64,000 bases of DNA from Bacteroides sp. 51 (GTDB lineage Bacteria > Bacteroidota > Bacteroidia > Bacteroidales > Bacteroidaceae): contig NZ_QVMI01000008.1 in NCBI RefSeq assembly GCF_010500965.1, forward strand, positions 1 to 64,000, written 5' to 3'. Every line of letters starts with the position of its first letter. Position 1 is the first letter of the stretch. The position numbers and the translations under genes were made by a program. Of this stretch, positions 34,061 through 44,408 are shown in pieces. The notes under the pieces were generated by a model. The model saw only the letters and a program-made list of their open reading frames with translations, had not been told where the DNA came from and ran no database searches.

Positions 34061-34762
34061 TTCCGAGGCAGCGGCTTTATCCAGAAAGAATTCGACATAA
34101 TTGGCATGATGGGCAATGTATGCAGATGGCGTAACATCTCCCGAGGTATATATTTCATTGATAACAGATGCTTTTTCCTTTCCTGTTACCAGAAAAATGA
34201 CATGCTGTGAATTTAAAATAGGATTTCCGGTCAATGCAATACGTGCTTGTTTGGTCTTTGGATTTTCGCTGACTTCGTATGTCTTGCAGGATGATAACAG
34301 ATGTTCCTGTCCCGGGAAAATAGATGAAGTATGACCATCATTGCCGACTCCCAGAAGAACAATATCAAAAGACGGGAACTGTCCTACTTTAGGTACATGT
34401 TTCTCTACTTCCGAGGAATAGCGTACAGCTTCTGCCTGAGGTTTTTCTTCGCCACGAATACGGAAAATGTTTTTGCTGGGGATGGGAGCATCACTCAATA
34501 AGAGTTTACGCATAAGCCCGTAGTTACTTTCCGGATTTCCGGGTTGCACGCATCGTTCGTCTACCCACCATATATTCATTCTTTCCCAAGGGGTTATTTT
34601 AACGATATCATGAGCCCAAAGATCGAACATAATAGCAGGCGTCGAGCCACCGCTGAAGGCGATGTTAAACGTTTTGTCTGGCTGTTCCTTCATTAACTGC
34701 AAGATATGCGAAATCAATGCATAGGCCACAGCGGTGGGAGAAGGATAAATGTTCAGTTTCAT
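34049..34762 (-). CDS. pgl: 6-phosphogluconolactonase
   Basis: 237 residues from ATG 34762. Pgl/NagB fold with FSGGSTPAIMFD (about 37-48), WWVDERCV (about 70-77) and LLGVGNDGHTSSIFPG (about 140-155), all hallmarks of the DevB/SOL family. It hydrolyses 6-phosphogluconolactone in the oxidative pentose phosphate pathway. The ATG overlaps the TGA of zwf (ATGA arrangement), pointing to coupled translation. A start three codons earlier is possible but less likely. Confidence 0.94.
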   Translation of the reverse strand: MKLNIYPSPTAVAYALISHILQLMKEQPDKTFNIAFSGGSTPAIMFDLWAHDIVKITPWERMNIWWVDERCVQPGNPESNYGLMRKLLLSDAPIPSKNIFRIRGEEKPQAEAVRYSSEVEKHVPKVGQFPSFDIVLLGVGNDGHTSSIFPGQEHLLSSCKTYEVSENPKTKQARIALTGNPILNSQHVIFLVTGKEKASVINEIYTSGDVTPSAYIAHHANYVEFFLDKAAASELSK

Positions 34763-36273
34763 AGTTCGCAATATAAATTACTGTTCGTTAGGTTCTTGCA
34801 CGGATTTGTCCATGCTGCTCCATGTTCATTCATCATAGCCTCGCTCTCGAGAGGCCCCCATGTTCCGGCCGGATAACCATAGAGTGGTGCGTCGGGGCTA
34901 TTGTTCCAGTATTTCAATAGCGGATCAAAGAAGCGCCACGAAGCTTCAACCGCGTCGCCACGGGTAAATAAGGTAGGATCGCCCGAGATACAATCTTCAA
35001 TAAGCCGGGCATAAGCGTCGCCGGCGGGGATACCGCCCAATTTATCGTAAGTCAAATCAAGGTCGGCTTGCTTTACCTCAAAGCCAGACCCCGGCACTTT
35101 CATTCCTACTCTGAGCAATACACCTTCATTGGGCTGAATACGAATAATCAATGTATTCCCCTTCGGACATTTGCCTTCGGTACAATGAAACATCTGGTGT
35201 GGTGCAGCCTTAAAATGAACCACAATTTCGGTTACTTTTGTGGGCATCTGTTTGCCTGTTCGCACATAGAACGGTACCCCACTCCATCGCCAGTTACTAA
35301 TGCCCAGTTTCATGGCAATATACGTATCTGTACGGGAATCCGGCGATACGTTCTTTTCTTCGCGGTAGCCTTTCTGCTTATCGGATGCGGTGTATTGACC
35401 ACGAACGACATGCTCGTCCAAATCGACTTTGCTTAATGGAGTCAGCGAATCATATACTTTGACGACTTCATTGCGGAAATCCGTTTCATTGAAAGCTACC
35501 GGTGGCTCCATAGCCGTCAGGGCAACCAACTGTATCAAATGGTTTTGTATCATATCGCGCAAGGCACCGGATGCATCATAATAACCACCACGATTTTCAA
35601 TGCCCAGGTTCTCTACTGCGGTAATTTCAACATAGTCAATGTAGTTCCGGTTCCACAACGGCTCGAAAATGCCATTAGCAAAACGAAAAGCCAGGATGTT
35701 CTGAGCAGTTTCCTTACCCAGGAAATGGTCTATGCGATAGATTTGATGCTCACTGAAAGCCGAAGTATAGATGCGATTCAATTCTTGTGCCGACTTCAGA
35801 TCATATCCAAATGGCTTCTCTACAATGATACGGGTCTGTTTTCCATTCAGATGGTATTTCTTTAAATGCAAAGGAATAACACCATACAATGAAGGTGGTG
35901 TTGCCAGATAATAAAGAAGATTGCTTGGACGCTCCTCTCCTGTTAGTTCCTGCAAACGCACCAGTAACTCCTCATAATCAGCTTCAACCGATGGATCTAT
36001 GGAAAGATAATGAAGCCGCGAAACAAAGTATTCCATGGCAGTTTTATCCTGATCGTCACTATCTACAAAGTCTTTTAATTCATCCAGAATATAGTTTTGA
36101 TAATCTTCGTCATTATATTCAGTACGCCCTACCCCCAGAATGGAAAAATCCTTATTAATCCGTTTATCTTTATATAAAGAGTATAAAGCAGGCATTAATT
36201 TGCGCTTCGTCAAATCGCCCGATGCACCGAAGATCACCATTACAAGAGGATGGGTTGACTGTTTATTATTCAT
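34759..36273 (-). CDS. zwf: Glucose-6-phosphate 1-dehydrogenase
   Basis: 504 residues. NADP-binding GASGDLTKRKL (about 16-26), the active-site motif RIDHFLGKE near 180, and the C-terminal substrate domain are complete. It makes 6-phosphogluconolactone and NADPH from glucose 6-phosphate. It lies between gnd (upstream, same strand) and pgl (overlapping start), so the three enzymes of the oxidative branch are in one cluster. Confidence 0.96.
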   Translation of the reverse strand: MNNKQSTHPLVMVIFGASGDLTKRKLMPALYSLYKDKRINKDFSILGVGRTEYNDEDYQNYILDELKDFVDSDDQDKTAMEYFVSRLHYLSIDPSVEADYEELLVRLQELTGEERPSNLLYYLATPPSLYGVIPLHLKKYHLNGKQTRIIVEKPFGYDLKSAQELNRIYTSAFSEHQIYRIDHFLGKETAQNILAFRFANGIFEPLWNRNYIDYVEITAVENLGIENRGGYYDASGALRDMIQNHLIQLVALTAMEPPVAFNETDFRNEVVKVYDSLTPLSKVDLDEHVVRGQYTASDKQKGYREEKNVSPDSRTDTYIAMKLGISNWRWSGVPFYVRTGKQMPTKVTEIVVHFKAAPHQMFHCTEGKCPKGNTLIIRIQPNEGVLLRVGMKVPGSGFEVKQADLDLTYDKLGGIPAGDAYARLIEDCISGDPTLFTRGDAVEASWRFFDPLLKYWNNSPDAPLYGYPAGTWGPLESEAMMNEHGAAWTNPCKNLTNSNLYCEL

Positions 36274-36280
36274 AGTTTTA

Positions 36281-36405
36281 AGTTTTGAGTTATGAGTTTA
36301 GAGTTATGAGTTATGAGTTTAGAGTTATGAGTCGCTATATAAAGCTAGTTTATTCTTTACCTAAAACTCATTACTCAAAACTCATTACTCATTACTCATA
36401 ACTCT
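36281..36405. repeat. Long imperfect inverted repeat of GAGTTATGAG/CTCATAACTC units
   Basis: The left arm (36281-36332) is built of GAGTTATGAGTTTAGAGT-like units. The right arm (36365-36405) is the reverse complement type (ACTCATTACTC, ACTCATAACTC). It fills the gnd-zwf gap and could form a large hairpin in RNA. Confidence 0.75.
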
Positions 36406-36407
36406 AA

Positions 36408-37883
36408 TTACACATTATATGATCCCGATTTGGTATTCCCGCCGTGGCCCGTCCAGTTCTCATGGAAGAACTTTCCACGCGGTTCGTCTACCCTTTCAAA
36501 TGTATGCGCTCCGAAATAATCGCGTTGTGCCTGTATCAGGTTGGCAGGAAGCTTCTCGGAAGTTAATGAGTAGAAATAGTTTAATGCTGAAGAAAATGCC
36601 GGAACGGGTATTCCTTCGGTTATAGCATAAGCCACTACACGCCTCCAACCTAAAAATACATCTTTGATCTCATTCTTAAAATAAGGAGCCAATAGTAAAT
36701 GTGCAGGTCTGTCTGTTGCTTCAAAAGCTGCTGCAATATCGTTCAGGAATGCACTGCGAATGATGCATCCGGCACGCCACAAGCGGGCAATAGAAGCCAA
36801 ATTCAGGTCCCATGCAAACTCATCGGATGCTTTTTGTAAAACAGCAAATCCCTGAGCATATGATATTAATTTCGAGGCGTATAATGCAGAGTGAATATCC
36901 TGTACAAGTTCAAGCTGTTTGGACGATATCTTTTTAGGGCTGTGATGGTATTGCATAGCAGCCTTTCTACGTAAATCAACCTGATTGGACAAGCTACGTT
37001 CAAACACAGCCGAAGCAATTAAACCTAATGGCATATTCAATTCCATTGCATTGATTACAGACCACTTACCTGTTCCTTTCTGTCCGGCAGCATCCAGGAT
37101 ATTATCTACCAGCCACCCTCCGTACTTAAAATCTTTGTGTTTAAGAATATTTGCTGTAATCTCAATCAGATAACTGCGCAGTTTACCCTCATTCCATTTA
37201 CTAAATACGGCAGACATCTGTTCATTGGTGATATCCAACAGATTTTTCATTGTCCAATAAGATTCGGCAATGAGCTGCATATCTCCATATTCAATACCGT
37301 TATGGATCATTTTTACGAAATGTCCGGAACCTGCCGGTCCAACCCACTCGCAACAAGGAGTGCCATCTTCGGCTTTGGCTGCAATGCTTTGTAAGATAGG
37401 TTTAACCTCTTGCCATGCTTTTGCAGAACCACCCGGCATGATAGAAGCCCCGTTCAAAGCCCCCTCTTCACCGCCCGACACACCTGCTCCGACAAAAAGA
37501 AAACCTCTGGATTCGGCCAATATTACACGACGGTTGGTATCTTCATAATTAGAGTTACCACCATCAATAAGGATATCGCCCTCGGATAGATAAGGGAAAA
37601 GTTGCTCCATCAGTTCATCCACAGGACTTCCTGCACGAACCATCATCATAATCTTACGCGGCGACTCCAACGAATCAACAAAATCTTTTATTTCGGTAAA
37701 TCCTTGAATATGTTTTCCTTGGGCGCGTCCGTTTATGAAACGCTCTACTACTCCTTCTTCTATTCCGGGTACTGTACGGTTGTAAACAGATACTCTCCAA
37801 CCCTTGTTTTCCATGTTGAGAGCCAGATTTTCGCCCATTACGGCAAGTCCGATCAAGCCCACATTAGATACTGCTTTCCTCAT
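36408..37883 (-). CDS. gnd: 6-phosphogluconate dehydrogenase (decarboxylating)
   Basis: 491 residues. NADP-binding GLIGLAVMGENLALNM (about 9-24), substrate-binding GPAGSGHFVKMIHNGIEYGDMQ (about 184-205) and the all-helical C-terminal domain with the HENWTGHGG end are present. It converts 6-phosphogluconate to ribulose 5-phosphate, CO2 and NADPH. It heads the gnd-zwf-pgl cluster. No TAnnTTTG box was found in the 115 bases upstream, so its promoter is unclear. Confidence 0.96.
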   Translation of the reverse strand: MRKAVSNVGLIGLAVMGENLALNMENKGWRVSVYNRTVPGIEEGVVERFINGRAQGKHIQGFTEIKDFVDSLESPRKIMMMVRAGSPVDELMEQLFPYLSEGDILIDGGNSNYEDTNRRVILAESRGFLFVGAGVSGGEEGALNGASIMPGGSAKAWQEVKPILQSIAAKAEDGTPCCEWVGPAGSGHFVKMIHNGIEYGDMQLIAESYWTMKNLLDITNEQMSAVFSKWNEGKLRSYLIEITANILKHKDFKYGGWLVDNILDAAGQKGTGKWSVINAMELNMPLGLIASAVFERSLSNQVDLRRKAAMQYHHSPKKISSKQLELVQDIHSALYASKLISYAQGFAVLQKASDEFAWDLNLASIARLWRAGCIIRSAFLNDIAAAFEATDRPAHLLLAPYFKNEIKDVFLGWRRVVAYAITEGIPVPAFSSALNYFYSLTSEKLPANLIQAQRDYFGAHTFERVDEPRGKFFHENWTGHGGNTKSGSYNV

Positions 37884-37967
37884 GTTAATCTGATTGTTTT
37901 ATTCTTATTTATATATATGTATAACGATAGCATAAAGCATTTGTTCGGGGAAATCAAAAAGAAATTG

Positions 37968-37975
37968 TACTTTTG
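37968..37975 (+). promoter_or_regulatory. -7 promoter box of the symporter-gmd-fcl operon
   Basis: TACTTTTG, with TTTG at 37940-37943 as a loosely spaced -33 element. The leader is about 17-20 bases. Confidence 0.55.
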
Positions 37976-37998
37976 CAACTTACATGTAAAGAAGTGTT

Positions 37999-39171
37999 AT
38001 GAAGAAAATCCGTTTAGGTTTGCTGTCGCGCATTGTTATTGCAATTTTGCTTGGCATTATATTGGGAAACTTCCTACCAACCCCCTTGGTGCGGGTGTTC
38101 GTTACATTTAATTCGATCTTCAGTGAGTTCCTTAATTTCTCAATTCCACTGATTATTCTTGGATTGGTGACCGTCGCTATTGCCGATATCGGTAATAAAG
38201 CAGGAAAGTTATTACTCATCACCGTCCTGATTGCTTATGGTGCGACTCTATTATCCGGATTTATCTCTTATTTTACAGGTGCAGCTTTATTCCCTTCTAT
38301 GATTGAACCGGGAACTTCATTAGGCGAAGTTACAAACTCCGATGGTCTACTACCCTACTTTTCCGTTGGCATACCGCCACTCATGAATGTTATGACGGCA
38401 TTGGTATTTGCTTTCACACTTGGATTGGGCTTAGCAAACCTGAATAGTACTTCTCTTAAGAACGTTACGCGAGATTTCCGCGATATTATAGTTATGGTTA
38501 TAGAGAAGGTAATTATTCCACTGTTGCCTATCTATATATTCGGCATATTTCTGGGCATGACACACTCCGGACAGGTTTATTCTATTCTTCTGGTATTTAT
38601 CAAGATTATAGGTATTATTTTCGGCATTCATGTATTTGTTTTGCTTTTGCAATACTCTATAGCAGGAGCAATCACACGCCGTAACCCCCTGAAACTATTA
38701 TTGAAAATGCTACCGGCTTACTTCACGGCTTTAGGCACTCAATCATCCGCGGCTACGATTCCTGTTACGCTGGAACAAACAATAAAGAATAACGTATCTC
38801 CCCAGATTGCCGGATTTGTGATCCCGCTTTGTGCAACAATACATTTATCTGGTAGTACACTAAAGATCGTTGCCTGTGCATTAGCGCTAATGATCATGCA
38901 GGGAATGCCATATGATTTCCCCATGTTTGCCGGGTTCATTTTCTTATTGGGAATAACAATGGTTGCTGCTCCCGGTGTTCCGGGTGGTGCTATCATGGCA
39001 TCTTTAGGCGTACTTCAATCGGTTTTAGGATTTGATGAATCGGCACAAGCCCTGATGATTGCTTTATATATTGCTATGGATAGTTTTGGCACAGCCTGTA
39101 ATGTAACAGGCGACGGTGCTATTGCATTGATTATAGATAAAATAACTGATAAAGATTCAATTAAAAAATAA
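37999..39171 (+). CDS. Dicarboxylate/amino acid:cation symporter (DAACS family)
   Basis: 390 residues with eight membrane helices and two re-entrant hairpins. The HP1 serine-rich motif is TQSSAATIP near 248-256. Helix 7 carries a TIHLSGST version of the cation site, and helix 8 carries [13 protein letters not shown] near 365-377. Family members import glutamate, aspartate, C4-dicarboxylates or serine with Na+ or H+; the substrate cannot be fixed here. It ends 2 bases before gmd, so it is co-transcribed with the fucose genes without an obvious functional link. Confidence 0.9.
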   Translation: MKKIRLGLLSRIVIAILLGIILGNFLPTPLVRVFVTFNSIFSEFLNFSIPLIILGLVTVAIADIGNKAGKLLLITVLIAYGATLLSGFISYFTGAALFPSMIEPGTSLGEVTNSDGLLPYFSVGIPPLMNVMTALVFAFTLGLGLANLNSTSLKNVTRDFRDIIVMVIEKVIIPLLPIYIFGIFLGMTHSGQVYSILLVFIKIIGIIFGIHVFVLLLQYSIAGAITRRNPLKLLLKMLPAYFTALGTQSSAATIPVTLEQTIKNNVSPQIAGFVIPLCATIHLSGSTLKIVACALALMIMQGMPYDFPMFAGFIFLLGITMVAAPGVPGGAIMASLGVLQSVLGFDESAQALMIALYIAMDSFGTACNVTGDGAIALIIDKITDKDSIKK

Positions 39172-39173
39172 AT

Positions 39174-40247
39174 ATGAAAACAGCCCTTATAACAGGTATA
39201 ACTGGACAAGACGGCTCATTTCTAGCCGAATTCTTATTACAGAAAGGCTATGAAGTTCATGGCATCCTACGTCGGTCATCTTCATTCAACACAGGACGCA
39301 TTGAACACCTGTATTTTGACGAGTGGGTACGTGATATGAAGCAAAAGCGTACCATCAATCTACATTATGGCGACCTGACGGACAGTAGTTCGCTGGTACG
39401 TATCATCCAACAGGTGCAACCGGATGAAATATATAATCTTGCAGCACAAAGCCACGTTAAAGTTAGTTTTGAGGTGCCGGAATATACAGCCGAAACCGAT
39501 GCAGTGGGAACGCTCCGAATTTTAGAGGCAGTCCGTATACTCGGGTTGGAGAAGAAGGTACGCATATATCAGGCATCTACCTCAGAACTTTATGGTAAGG
39601 TACAAGAAGTTCCTCAGAAAGAGACTACTCCCTTCTACCCCCGCTCTCCTTATGGGGTAGCTAAACAATACGGTTTCTGGATAACCAAGAACTATCGCGA
39701 GAGCTATGGCATGTACGCGGTGAATGGGATTCTCTTTAATCATGAAAGTGAACGCCGTGGCGAAACATTTGTAACCCGTAAAATCACTTTAGCTGCTGCC
39801 CGTATCCGTTTAGGCGAACAAGACAAGCTTTACTTGGGTAATCTGGATGCCATGCGCGACTGGGGATATGCCAAAGATTATGTAGAATGCATGTGGCTGA
39901 TGCTGCAACATGATACACCGGAGGATTTTGTAATTGCCACAGGTGAATATCACTCTGTACGCGAATTCTGTACCTTGGCCTTCTTTGAAGCAGGTATTAA
40001 CCTACGCTGGGAAGGTGAAGGTATTAACGAAAAAGGTCTTGACGTAGAAACCGGTAAAGTACTTGTTGAAGTAGATCCGAAGTATTTCCGTCCGGCAGAG
40101 GTTGAACAATTACTAGGCGATCCCACAAAGGCCAAAACATTATTGGGATGGAACCCTAGAAAAACAAGTTTTAAAGAATTAGTTCAGATTATGGTTCGAC
40201 ATGATCTGGCCAAAGTAAAACGAATGATAGCTTATAAACATGAATAA
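39174..40247 (+). CDS. gmd: GDP-mannose 4,6-dehydratase
   Basis: 357 residues. Short-chain dehydrogenase fold with NADP-binding [14 protein letters not shown] (about 8-21), [14 protein letters not shown] and the YGVAK active-site pair near 155-160. It converts GDP-D-mannose to GDP-4-keto-6-deoxymannose, the first step to GDP-L-fucose. The fcl gene overlaps its end by 8 bases. GDP-fucose feeds fucosylation of surface glycans and glycoproteins in Bacteroidales. Confidence 0.96.
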   Translation: MKTALITGITGQDGSFLAEFLLQKGYEVHGILRRSSSFNTGRIEHLYFDEWVRDMKQKRTINLHYGDLTDSSSLVRIIQQVQPDEIYNLAAQSHVKVSFEVPEYTAETDAVGTLRILEAVRILGLEKKVRIYQASTSELYGKVQEVPQKETTPFYPRSPYGVAKQYGFWITKNYRESYGMYAVNGILFNHESERRGETFVTRKITLAAARIRLGEQDKLYLGNLDAMRDWGYAKDYVECMWLMLQHDTPEDFVIATGEYHSVREFCTLAFFEAGINLRWEGEGINEKGLDVETGKVLVEVDPKYFRPAEVEQLLGDPTKAKTLLGWNPRKTSFKELVQIMVRHDLAKVKRMIAYKHE

Positions 40248-41346
40248 AAACGCTAAAATTTATATAGCAGGACATCGCGGATTGGTGGGCTCTGCTATTT
40301 GGAAAAACCTGCAAAAGAAAGGTTACACACAGTTAATCGGTAAAATCCGTAGTGAACTAGATTTAATGGACCCTGTAGCTGTTCGCGGGTTCTTCGATGA
40401 GGAACAACCGGAATATGTTTTCTTTGCCGCCGCTCATGTGGGTGGTATTATGGCAAACAACACTTATCGCGCCGATTTTATTTATAACAACCTGCAAATC
40501 CAACAAAACATTATCGGCGAGAGTTTCCGTCATAATGTGAAGAAACTCCTATTCCTGGGGAGTACTTGTATATACCCACGAGATGCAAGGCAGCCTATCA
40601 GCGAGACTGAACTGCTTACTGGCCCACTGGAATATACGAACGAACCGTATGCAATAGCCAAGATTGCAGGATTAAAAATGTGTGAGAGTTTTAATCTGCA
40701 ATATGGCACGAACTACATTGCTGTAATGCCTACCAACTTGTATGGCCCAAACGATAATTTTGATCTGGAACGCAGTCATGTACTTCCGGCTATGATTCGT
40801 AAAATCCATTTAGCGAAATGCCTGCAAGAAGACAACTGGAAAGCAATACAGATTGATTTGGATAAACGCCCGGTAGAAGGTGTTAATGGCAGTTCTTCGC
40901 AAAAAGAGATATTGGATACCCTTTCTAAATATGGAGTAACAAGTCAGGGTGTTGAACTATGGGGAACAGGCAAACCACTGCGTGAGTTCCTTTGGAGCGA
41001 AGAAATGGCAGATGCTTGTGTGTATATTATGGAGAAGATTAACTTTGAACAATTAAGCAGCGGCAGCGAGGCGCTGCACCCAGGTTTCCATGCGGAAGGA
41101 ACGAACAAAGAAATACGTAACTGCCATATCAACATTGGCACTGGTAAGGAAATCACGATTAAAGATCTTTCTGTATTGATTGCTCAAACTGTAAACTATA
41201 AAGGAAATATAACATTCAACAGTGATAAGCCAGATGGAACTATGCGTAAACTAACTGACCCGTCTAAGCTACATTCCCTAGGATGGCATCATCAGATAGA
41301 AATAGATGAAGGGGTGCGTCGTATGTATGACTGGTATTGTGAGTAA
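40240..41346 (+). CDS. fcl: GDP-L-fucose synthase
   Basis: 368 residues. NADP-binding GHRGLVGSA (about 9-17), STCIYP, and catalytic Tyr/Lys in [13 protein letters not shown] (about 143-155). There is an insertion around 205-235 ([16 protein letters not shown]) relative to the E. coli enzyme, as usual in Bacteroidales. It performs the 3,5-epimerisation and 4-reduction yielding GDP-L-fucose. Translation is probably coupled to gmd by the 8-base overlap. Confidence 0.96.
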   Translation: MNKNAKIYIAGHRGLVGSAIWKNLQKKGYTQLIGKIRSELDLMDPVAVRGFFDEEQPEYVFFAAAHVGGIMANNTYRADFIYNNLQIQQNIIGESFRHNVKKLLFLGSTCIYPRDARQPISETELLTGPLEYTNEPYAIAKIAGLKMCESFNLQYGTNYIAVMPTNLYGPNDNFDLERSHVLPAMIRKIHLAKCLQEDNWKAIQIDLDKRPVEGVNGSSSQKEILDTLSKYGVTSQGVELWGTGKPLREFLWSEEMADACVYIMEKINFEQLSSGSEALHPGFHAEGTNKEIRNCHINIGTGKEITIKDLSVLIAQTVNYKGNITFNSDKPDGTMRKLTDPSKLHSLGWHHQIEIDEGVRRMYDWYCE

Positions 41347-41381
41347 GTTAGGTTACTAGCCTACCCAATGAATATAAAAGT

Positions 41382-41431
41382 AAAGGATCTGCAACATAAC
41401 CGTAGAACGGTTTTAGTGCAGATCCTTTTTT
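41382..41431. terminator. Bidirectional terminator between fcl and ettA
   Basis: AAAGGATCTGCA (41382-41393) pairs with TGCAGATCCTTT (41417-41428), followed by T residues on the plus strand and T-rich sequence on the minus strand. Confidence 0.8.
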
Positions 41432-41478
41432 ATATAACGTTTACAAAAAAAGCCTAGGTGCAGCGCCTCGCCCGCTGT

Positions 41479-43167
41479 TTAATCGTTTGTTAGTTTTCTG
41501 TATCGTACACGTTTAGGTTCTTCATTTCCTAAGCGTTTCAACTTATTTTCTTCGTATTCCGAGTACGAACCTTCAAAGTAGAATACATTCGAATCACCTT
41601 CAAAAGCAAGGATATGCGTACAGATACGATCCAGGAACCAACGGTCGTGGGAGATGACAACGGCACATCCTGCGAAATCTTCCAAACCTTCTTCCAAAGC
41701 ACGTAATGTATTTACGTCAATATCATTGGTCGGCTCATCGAGAAGCAGTACGTTGCCTTCTTGTTTCAATGCAATAGCGAGGTGCAGGCGGTTGCGTTCA
41801 CCACCGGAAAGCACTCCACAAAGTTTTTCCTGGTCACCACCCGAGAAATTGAAACGTGAAAGATATGCGCGGGCATTAATATCCCGTCCACCCATGCGAA
41901 TCAATTCATTACCTCCTGAAATGACTTCATATACACTTTTTTCCGGATCAATATCTTTATGCTGTTGGTCGACATAGGAGATCTTCACGGTTTCTCCTAC
42001 TTCAAATGTTCCTTTATCTACGGTTTCCAATCCCATAATCAGACGGAAAAGCGTTGTTTTACCGGCACCATTAGGACCGATAATACCAACAATACCATTC
42101 GGTGGAAGCATGAAGTTCAAATCATCAAACAGCAGTTTATCACCATATCCTTTGGCTACATGAATGGCTTCAATAACCTTGTTACCCAAACGTGGTCCGT
42201 TAGGAATAAAGATTTCCAACTTTTCTTCTTTTGCCTTAACATCTTCATTAAGCAATTTATCATATGAATTCAAACGGGCTTTACCTTTAGCATGTCGGGC
42301 TTTAGGAGCCATACGTACCCATTCCAACTCTCTTTCCAGTGTTTTGCGACGCTTGCTGACGGTCTTTTCTTCCATCTCCATGCGTTTGGTTTTTTGCTCC
42401 AACCATGAAGAATAGTTTCCTTTCCATGGAATACCTTCACCACGGTCTAGTTCAAGAATCCATCCGGCTACGTGGTCAAGAAAGTAACGGTCGTGCGTTA
42501 CGGCAATAACAGTACCTTCATATTGTTGCAAGTGTTGTTCCAACCAATCAATAGATTCTGCATCAAGGTGGTTGGTAGGCTCATCAAGCAACAGTACATC
42601 CGGCTTCTGCAATAACAAACGGCATAACGCCACGCGACGACGTTCACCACCCGACAGATGTTTTACCAACTGATCTTCCGGTGGACAACGAAGGGCATCC
42701 ATAGCACGCTCCAGTTTGGTGTCCAGATTCCATGCATCTGTTGCATCTATAATATCTTGTAGTTCGGCCTGACGGGTAAAGAGTTTATCCATCTTGTCCG
42801 GATCTTCATAATATTCCGGTTCGCCAAACTTCAGGTTGATTTCTTCATATTCCTTCAAGGTGTCAACAATAGACTGTACACCTTCCATTACTACCTCTTT
42901 TACTGTTTTTTCATCATCCAGTTTGGGTTCCTGTTCCAGATATCCCACCGAATATCCTGGTGAAAATACAACTTCGCCCTGATAAGATTTCTCTAATCCG
43001 GCAATGATTTTCATCAACGTAGATTTACCCGAACCGTTAAGACCAATGATACCAATCTTTGCACCATAGAAGAAAGATAGGTAAATGTCCTTTAATACAT
43101 ACTTGTTAGGTTGAAAGGCTTTGCTCACCCCAACCATAGAAAAGATTATTTTCTTATCATCCGCCAT
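41479..43167 (-). CDS. ettA: ABC-F translational throttle protein EttA
   Basis: 562 residues. Two ABC domains: Walker A GLNGSGKST near 42 and GPNGAGKTT near 353, signatures LSGGERRRVAL and LSGGERNRLHL, and both Walker B motifs with DEPTN. They are joined by the charged linker (about 245-310). An arm insertion (about 95-135) and the KYVLKDIYLSF start fit EttA. EttA binds the ribosomal E site and gates entry into elongation according to ATP level. It lies downstream of tRNA-Lys(UUU), behind a terminator. Confidence 0.93.
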   Translation of the reverse strand: MADDKKIIFSMVGVSKAFQPNKYVLKDIYLSFFYGAKIGIIGLNGSGKSTLMKIIAGLEKSYQGEVVFSPGYSVGYLEQEPKLDDEKTVKEVVMEGVQSIVDTLKEYEEINLKFGEPEYYEDPDKMDKLFTRQAELQDIIDATDAWNLDTKLERAMDALRCPPEDQLVKHLSGGERRRVALCRLLLQKPDVLLLDEPTNHLDAESIDWLEQHLQQYEGTVIAVTHDRYFLDHVAGWILELDRGEGIPWKGNYSSWLEQKTKRMEMEEKTVSKRRKTLERELEWVRMAPKARHAKGKARLNSYDKLLNEDVKAKEEKLEIFIPNGPRLGNKVIEAIHVAKGYGDKLLFDDLNFMLPPNGIVGIIGPNGAGKTTLFRLIMGLETVDKGTFEVGETVKISYVDQQHKDIDPEKSVYEVISGGNELIRMGGRDINARAYLSRFNFSGGDQEKLCGVLSGGERNRLHLAIALKQEGNVLLLDEPTNDIDVNTLRALEEGLEDFAGCAVVISHDRWFLDRICTHILAFEGDSNVFYFEGSYSEYEENKLKRLGNEEPKRVRYRKLTND

Positions 43168-43206
43168 AATTAAACGATTTGTTAATTTAGAGTAGTTTTA
43201 AAAGAT

Positions 43207-43242
43207 AAAAAGCTCTAACAATCTACTGACCATCAGAGCTTT
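43207..43242 (-). terminator. Terminator of tRNA-Lys(UUU)
   Basis: On the minus strand AAAGCTCT pairs with AGAGCTTT followed by TTATCTTTT. It lies between the tRNA and ettA. Confidence 0.65.
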
Positions 43243-43245
43243 AAG

Positions 43246-43318
43246 TGATCCAGCTGGGGCTCGAACCCAGGACCCCAACATTAAAAGTGTTGTGCTCTAC
43301 CTGCTGAGCTACTGAATC
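43246..43318 (-). tRNA. tRNA-Lys (anticodon UUU)
   Basis: A 73-nt cloverleaf on the minus strand. The acceptor GATTCAG pairs with CTGGATC, discriminator A. Anticodon stem CAACA/TGTTG around loop CTTTTAA gives anticodon TTT. The T arm contains GGGTTCGAGCCCC. No encoded CCA. It is the second lysine isoacceptor of the window. Confidence 0.95.
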
Positions 43319-43344
43319 AATCCTTTATTGCTGTTAAGCGGGTG

Positions 43345-43352
43345 CAAAGGTA
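43345..43352 (-). promoter_or_regulatory. -7 promoter box of tRNA-Lys(UUU)
   Basis: CAAAGGTA on the plus strand is TACCTTTG on the minus strand, 26 bases before the tRNA. Confidence 0.6.
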
Positions 43353-43495
43353 TAACTATTTATTAAAAATGCAAAAATATTCTATTCTTTTTTCTATATT
43401 TGTTTTTAAATTGATAGCAAGCACTATAGGTGATAGATAAAAACAATAATCAGATGCTTTATTAAAAGAAATTGTGAAGAATCATATATTAGTTA

Positions 43496-43503
43496 TATAT
43501 TTG
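43496..43503 (+). promoter_or_regulatory. -7 promoter box of plsC
   Basis: TATATTTG, 24 bases before the start codon. Confidence 0.65.
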
Positions 43504-43527
43504 CGATCATAAAAACATCTGGCACTT

Positions 43528-44259
43528 ATGCAAAAACTTGTAGCATACCCGCTTTCCATCATCTACTATCTGTTGTTTGGAAGTACTTTGGTTATTTTTC
43601 ACGTGATTCAATGGCTGAGTTTTAATTTATTTGGCTACCAGGCTCATAAAAAGAGTGTAGATGTATTGACTTTCTTTCTGGTCGTGAACACCTACGTTTT
43701 AGGAACAAGATATAAAATCAGGAATATAGATAAACTTCCCTCAGGAGTTCCTTTGATTATTGCCTCTAACCATCAAAGCCTGTATGATATTACAAGTATG
43801 GGCTGGTTTATGCGAAAAGTACATCCTAAATTTATCAGTAAAATAGAACTGGGTAAAGGAATTCCAAGCATCTCATATAATTTAAGACATGGCGGCTCGG
43901 TACTTATTGATAGGAAAAATCCGAAACAATCTCTGTCCGCCATAAGGATAATGGCCGAATATATTGAAAATAACCAGAGAGCAGCAATCATATTTCCCGA
44001 AGGAACAAGAAGCAAAACAGGTAAGCCACGATCATTCGCAGAGAGTGGATTAAAGATTCTTTGTAAATATGCGCCATCTGCTTATATGGTTCCTGTTACA
44101 GTCAACAATTCGTGGAAAATGACCCGATGGGGTTCTTTCCCTTTAGGCATAGGCAACAAAATCGAACTAATAATTCATGATCCTATTCCGGTAAATGCCA
44201 TGCCTTTCCCTGAGCTTTTTGAGAAAACAGAACAGACTGTTATTCAGGCTATCAATTGA
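43528..44259 (+). CDS. plsC: 1-acyl-sn-glycerol-3-phosphate acyltransferase family protein
   Basis: 243 residues. A hydrophobic N-terminal segment (about 5-35) is followed by the acyltransferase motifs NHQSLYD (81-87, the HX4D box) and FPEGTRS near 157. These enzymes transfer an acyl chain to lysophosphatidic acid at the inner membrane in phospholipid synthesis. The family also contains acyltransferases for other lipids, so the exact substrate is an inference. It has its own promoter; the YihY-like gene follows after 149 bases. Confidence 0.88.
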   Translation: MQKLVAYPLSIIYYLLFGSTLVIFHVIQWLSFNLFGYQAHKKSVDVLTFFLVVNTYVLGTRYKIRNIDKLPSGVPLIIASNHQSLYDITSMGWFMRKVHPKFISKIELGKGIPSISYNLRHGGSVLIDRKNPKQSLSAIRIMAEYIENNQRAAIIFPEGTRSKTGKPRSFAESGLKILCKYAPSAYMVPVTVNNSWKMTRWGSFPLGIGNKIELIIHDPIPVNAMPFPELFEKTEQTVIQAIN

Positions 44260-44408
44260 TGAGCCTGAACCACTGTATTCTTCTTCTTAATTAAATATAT
44301 ATTGAGTATTTGTGCGGTTTTCTGCCATCGAAATGAGCATATTTCTTTCATCAACATCTCCTGATTTGAACAAAAGAATATTTCCTTCTGTTTTATCTAA
44401 AAAAATAA

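Noticed and set aside
33852-34100. Hydrophobic open frame of 82 codons
   Set aside because: The hydrophobicity comes from T-rich DNA; the frame overlaps the end and terminator of pgl on the other strand.
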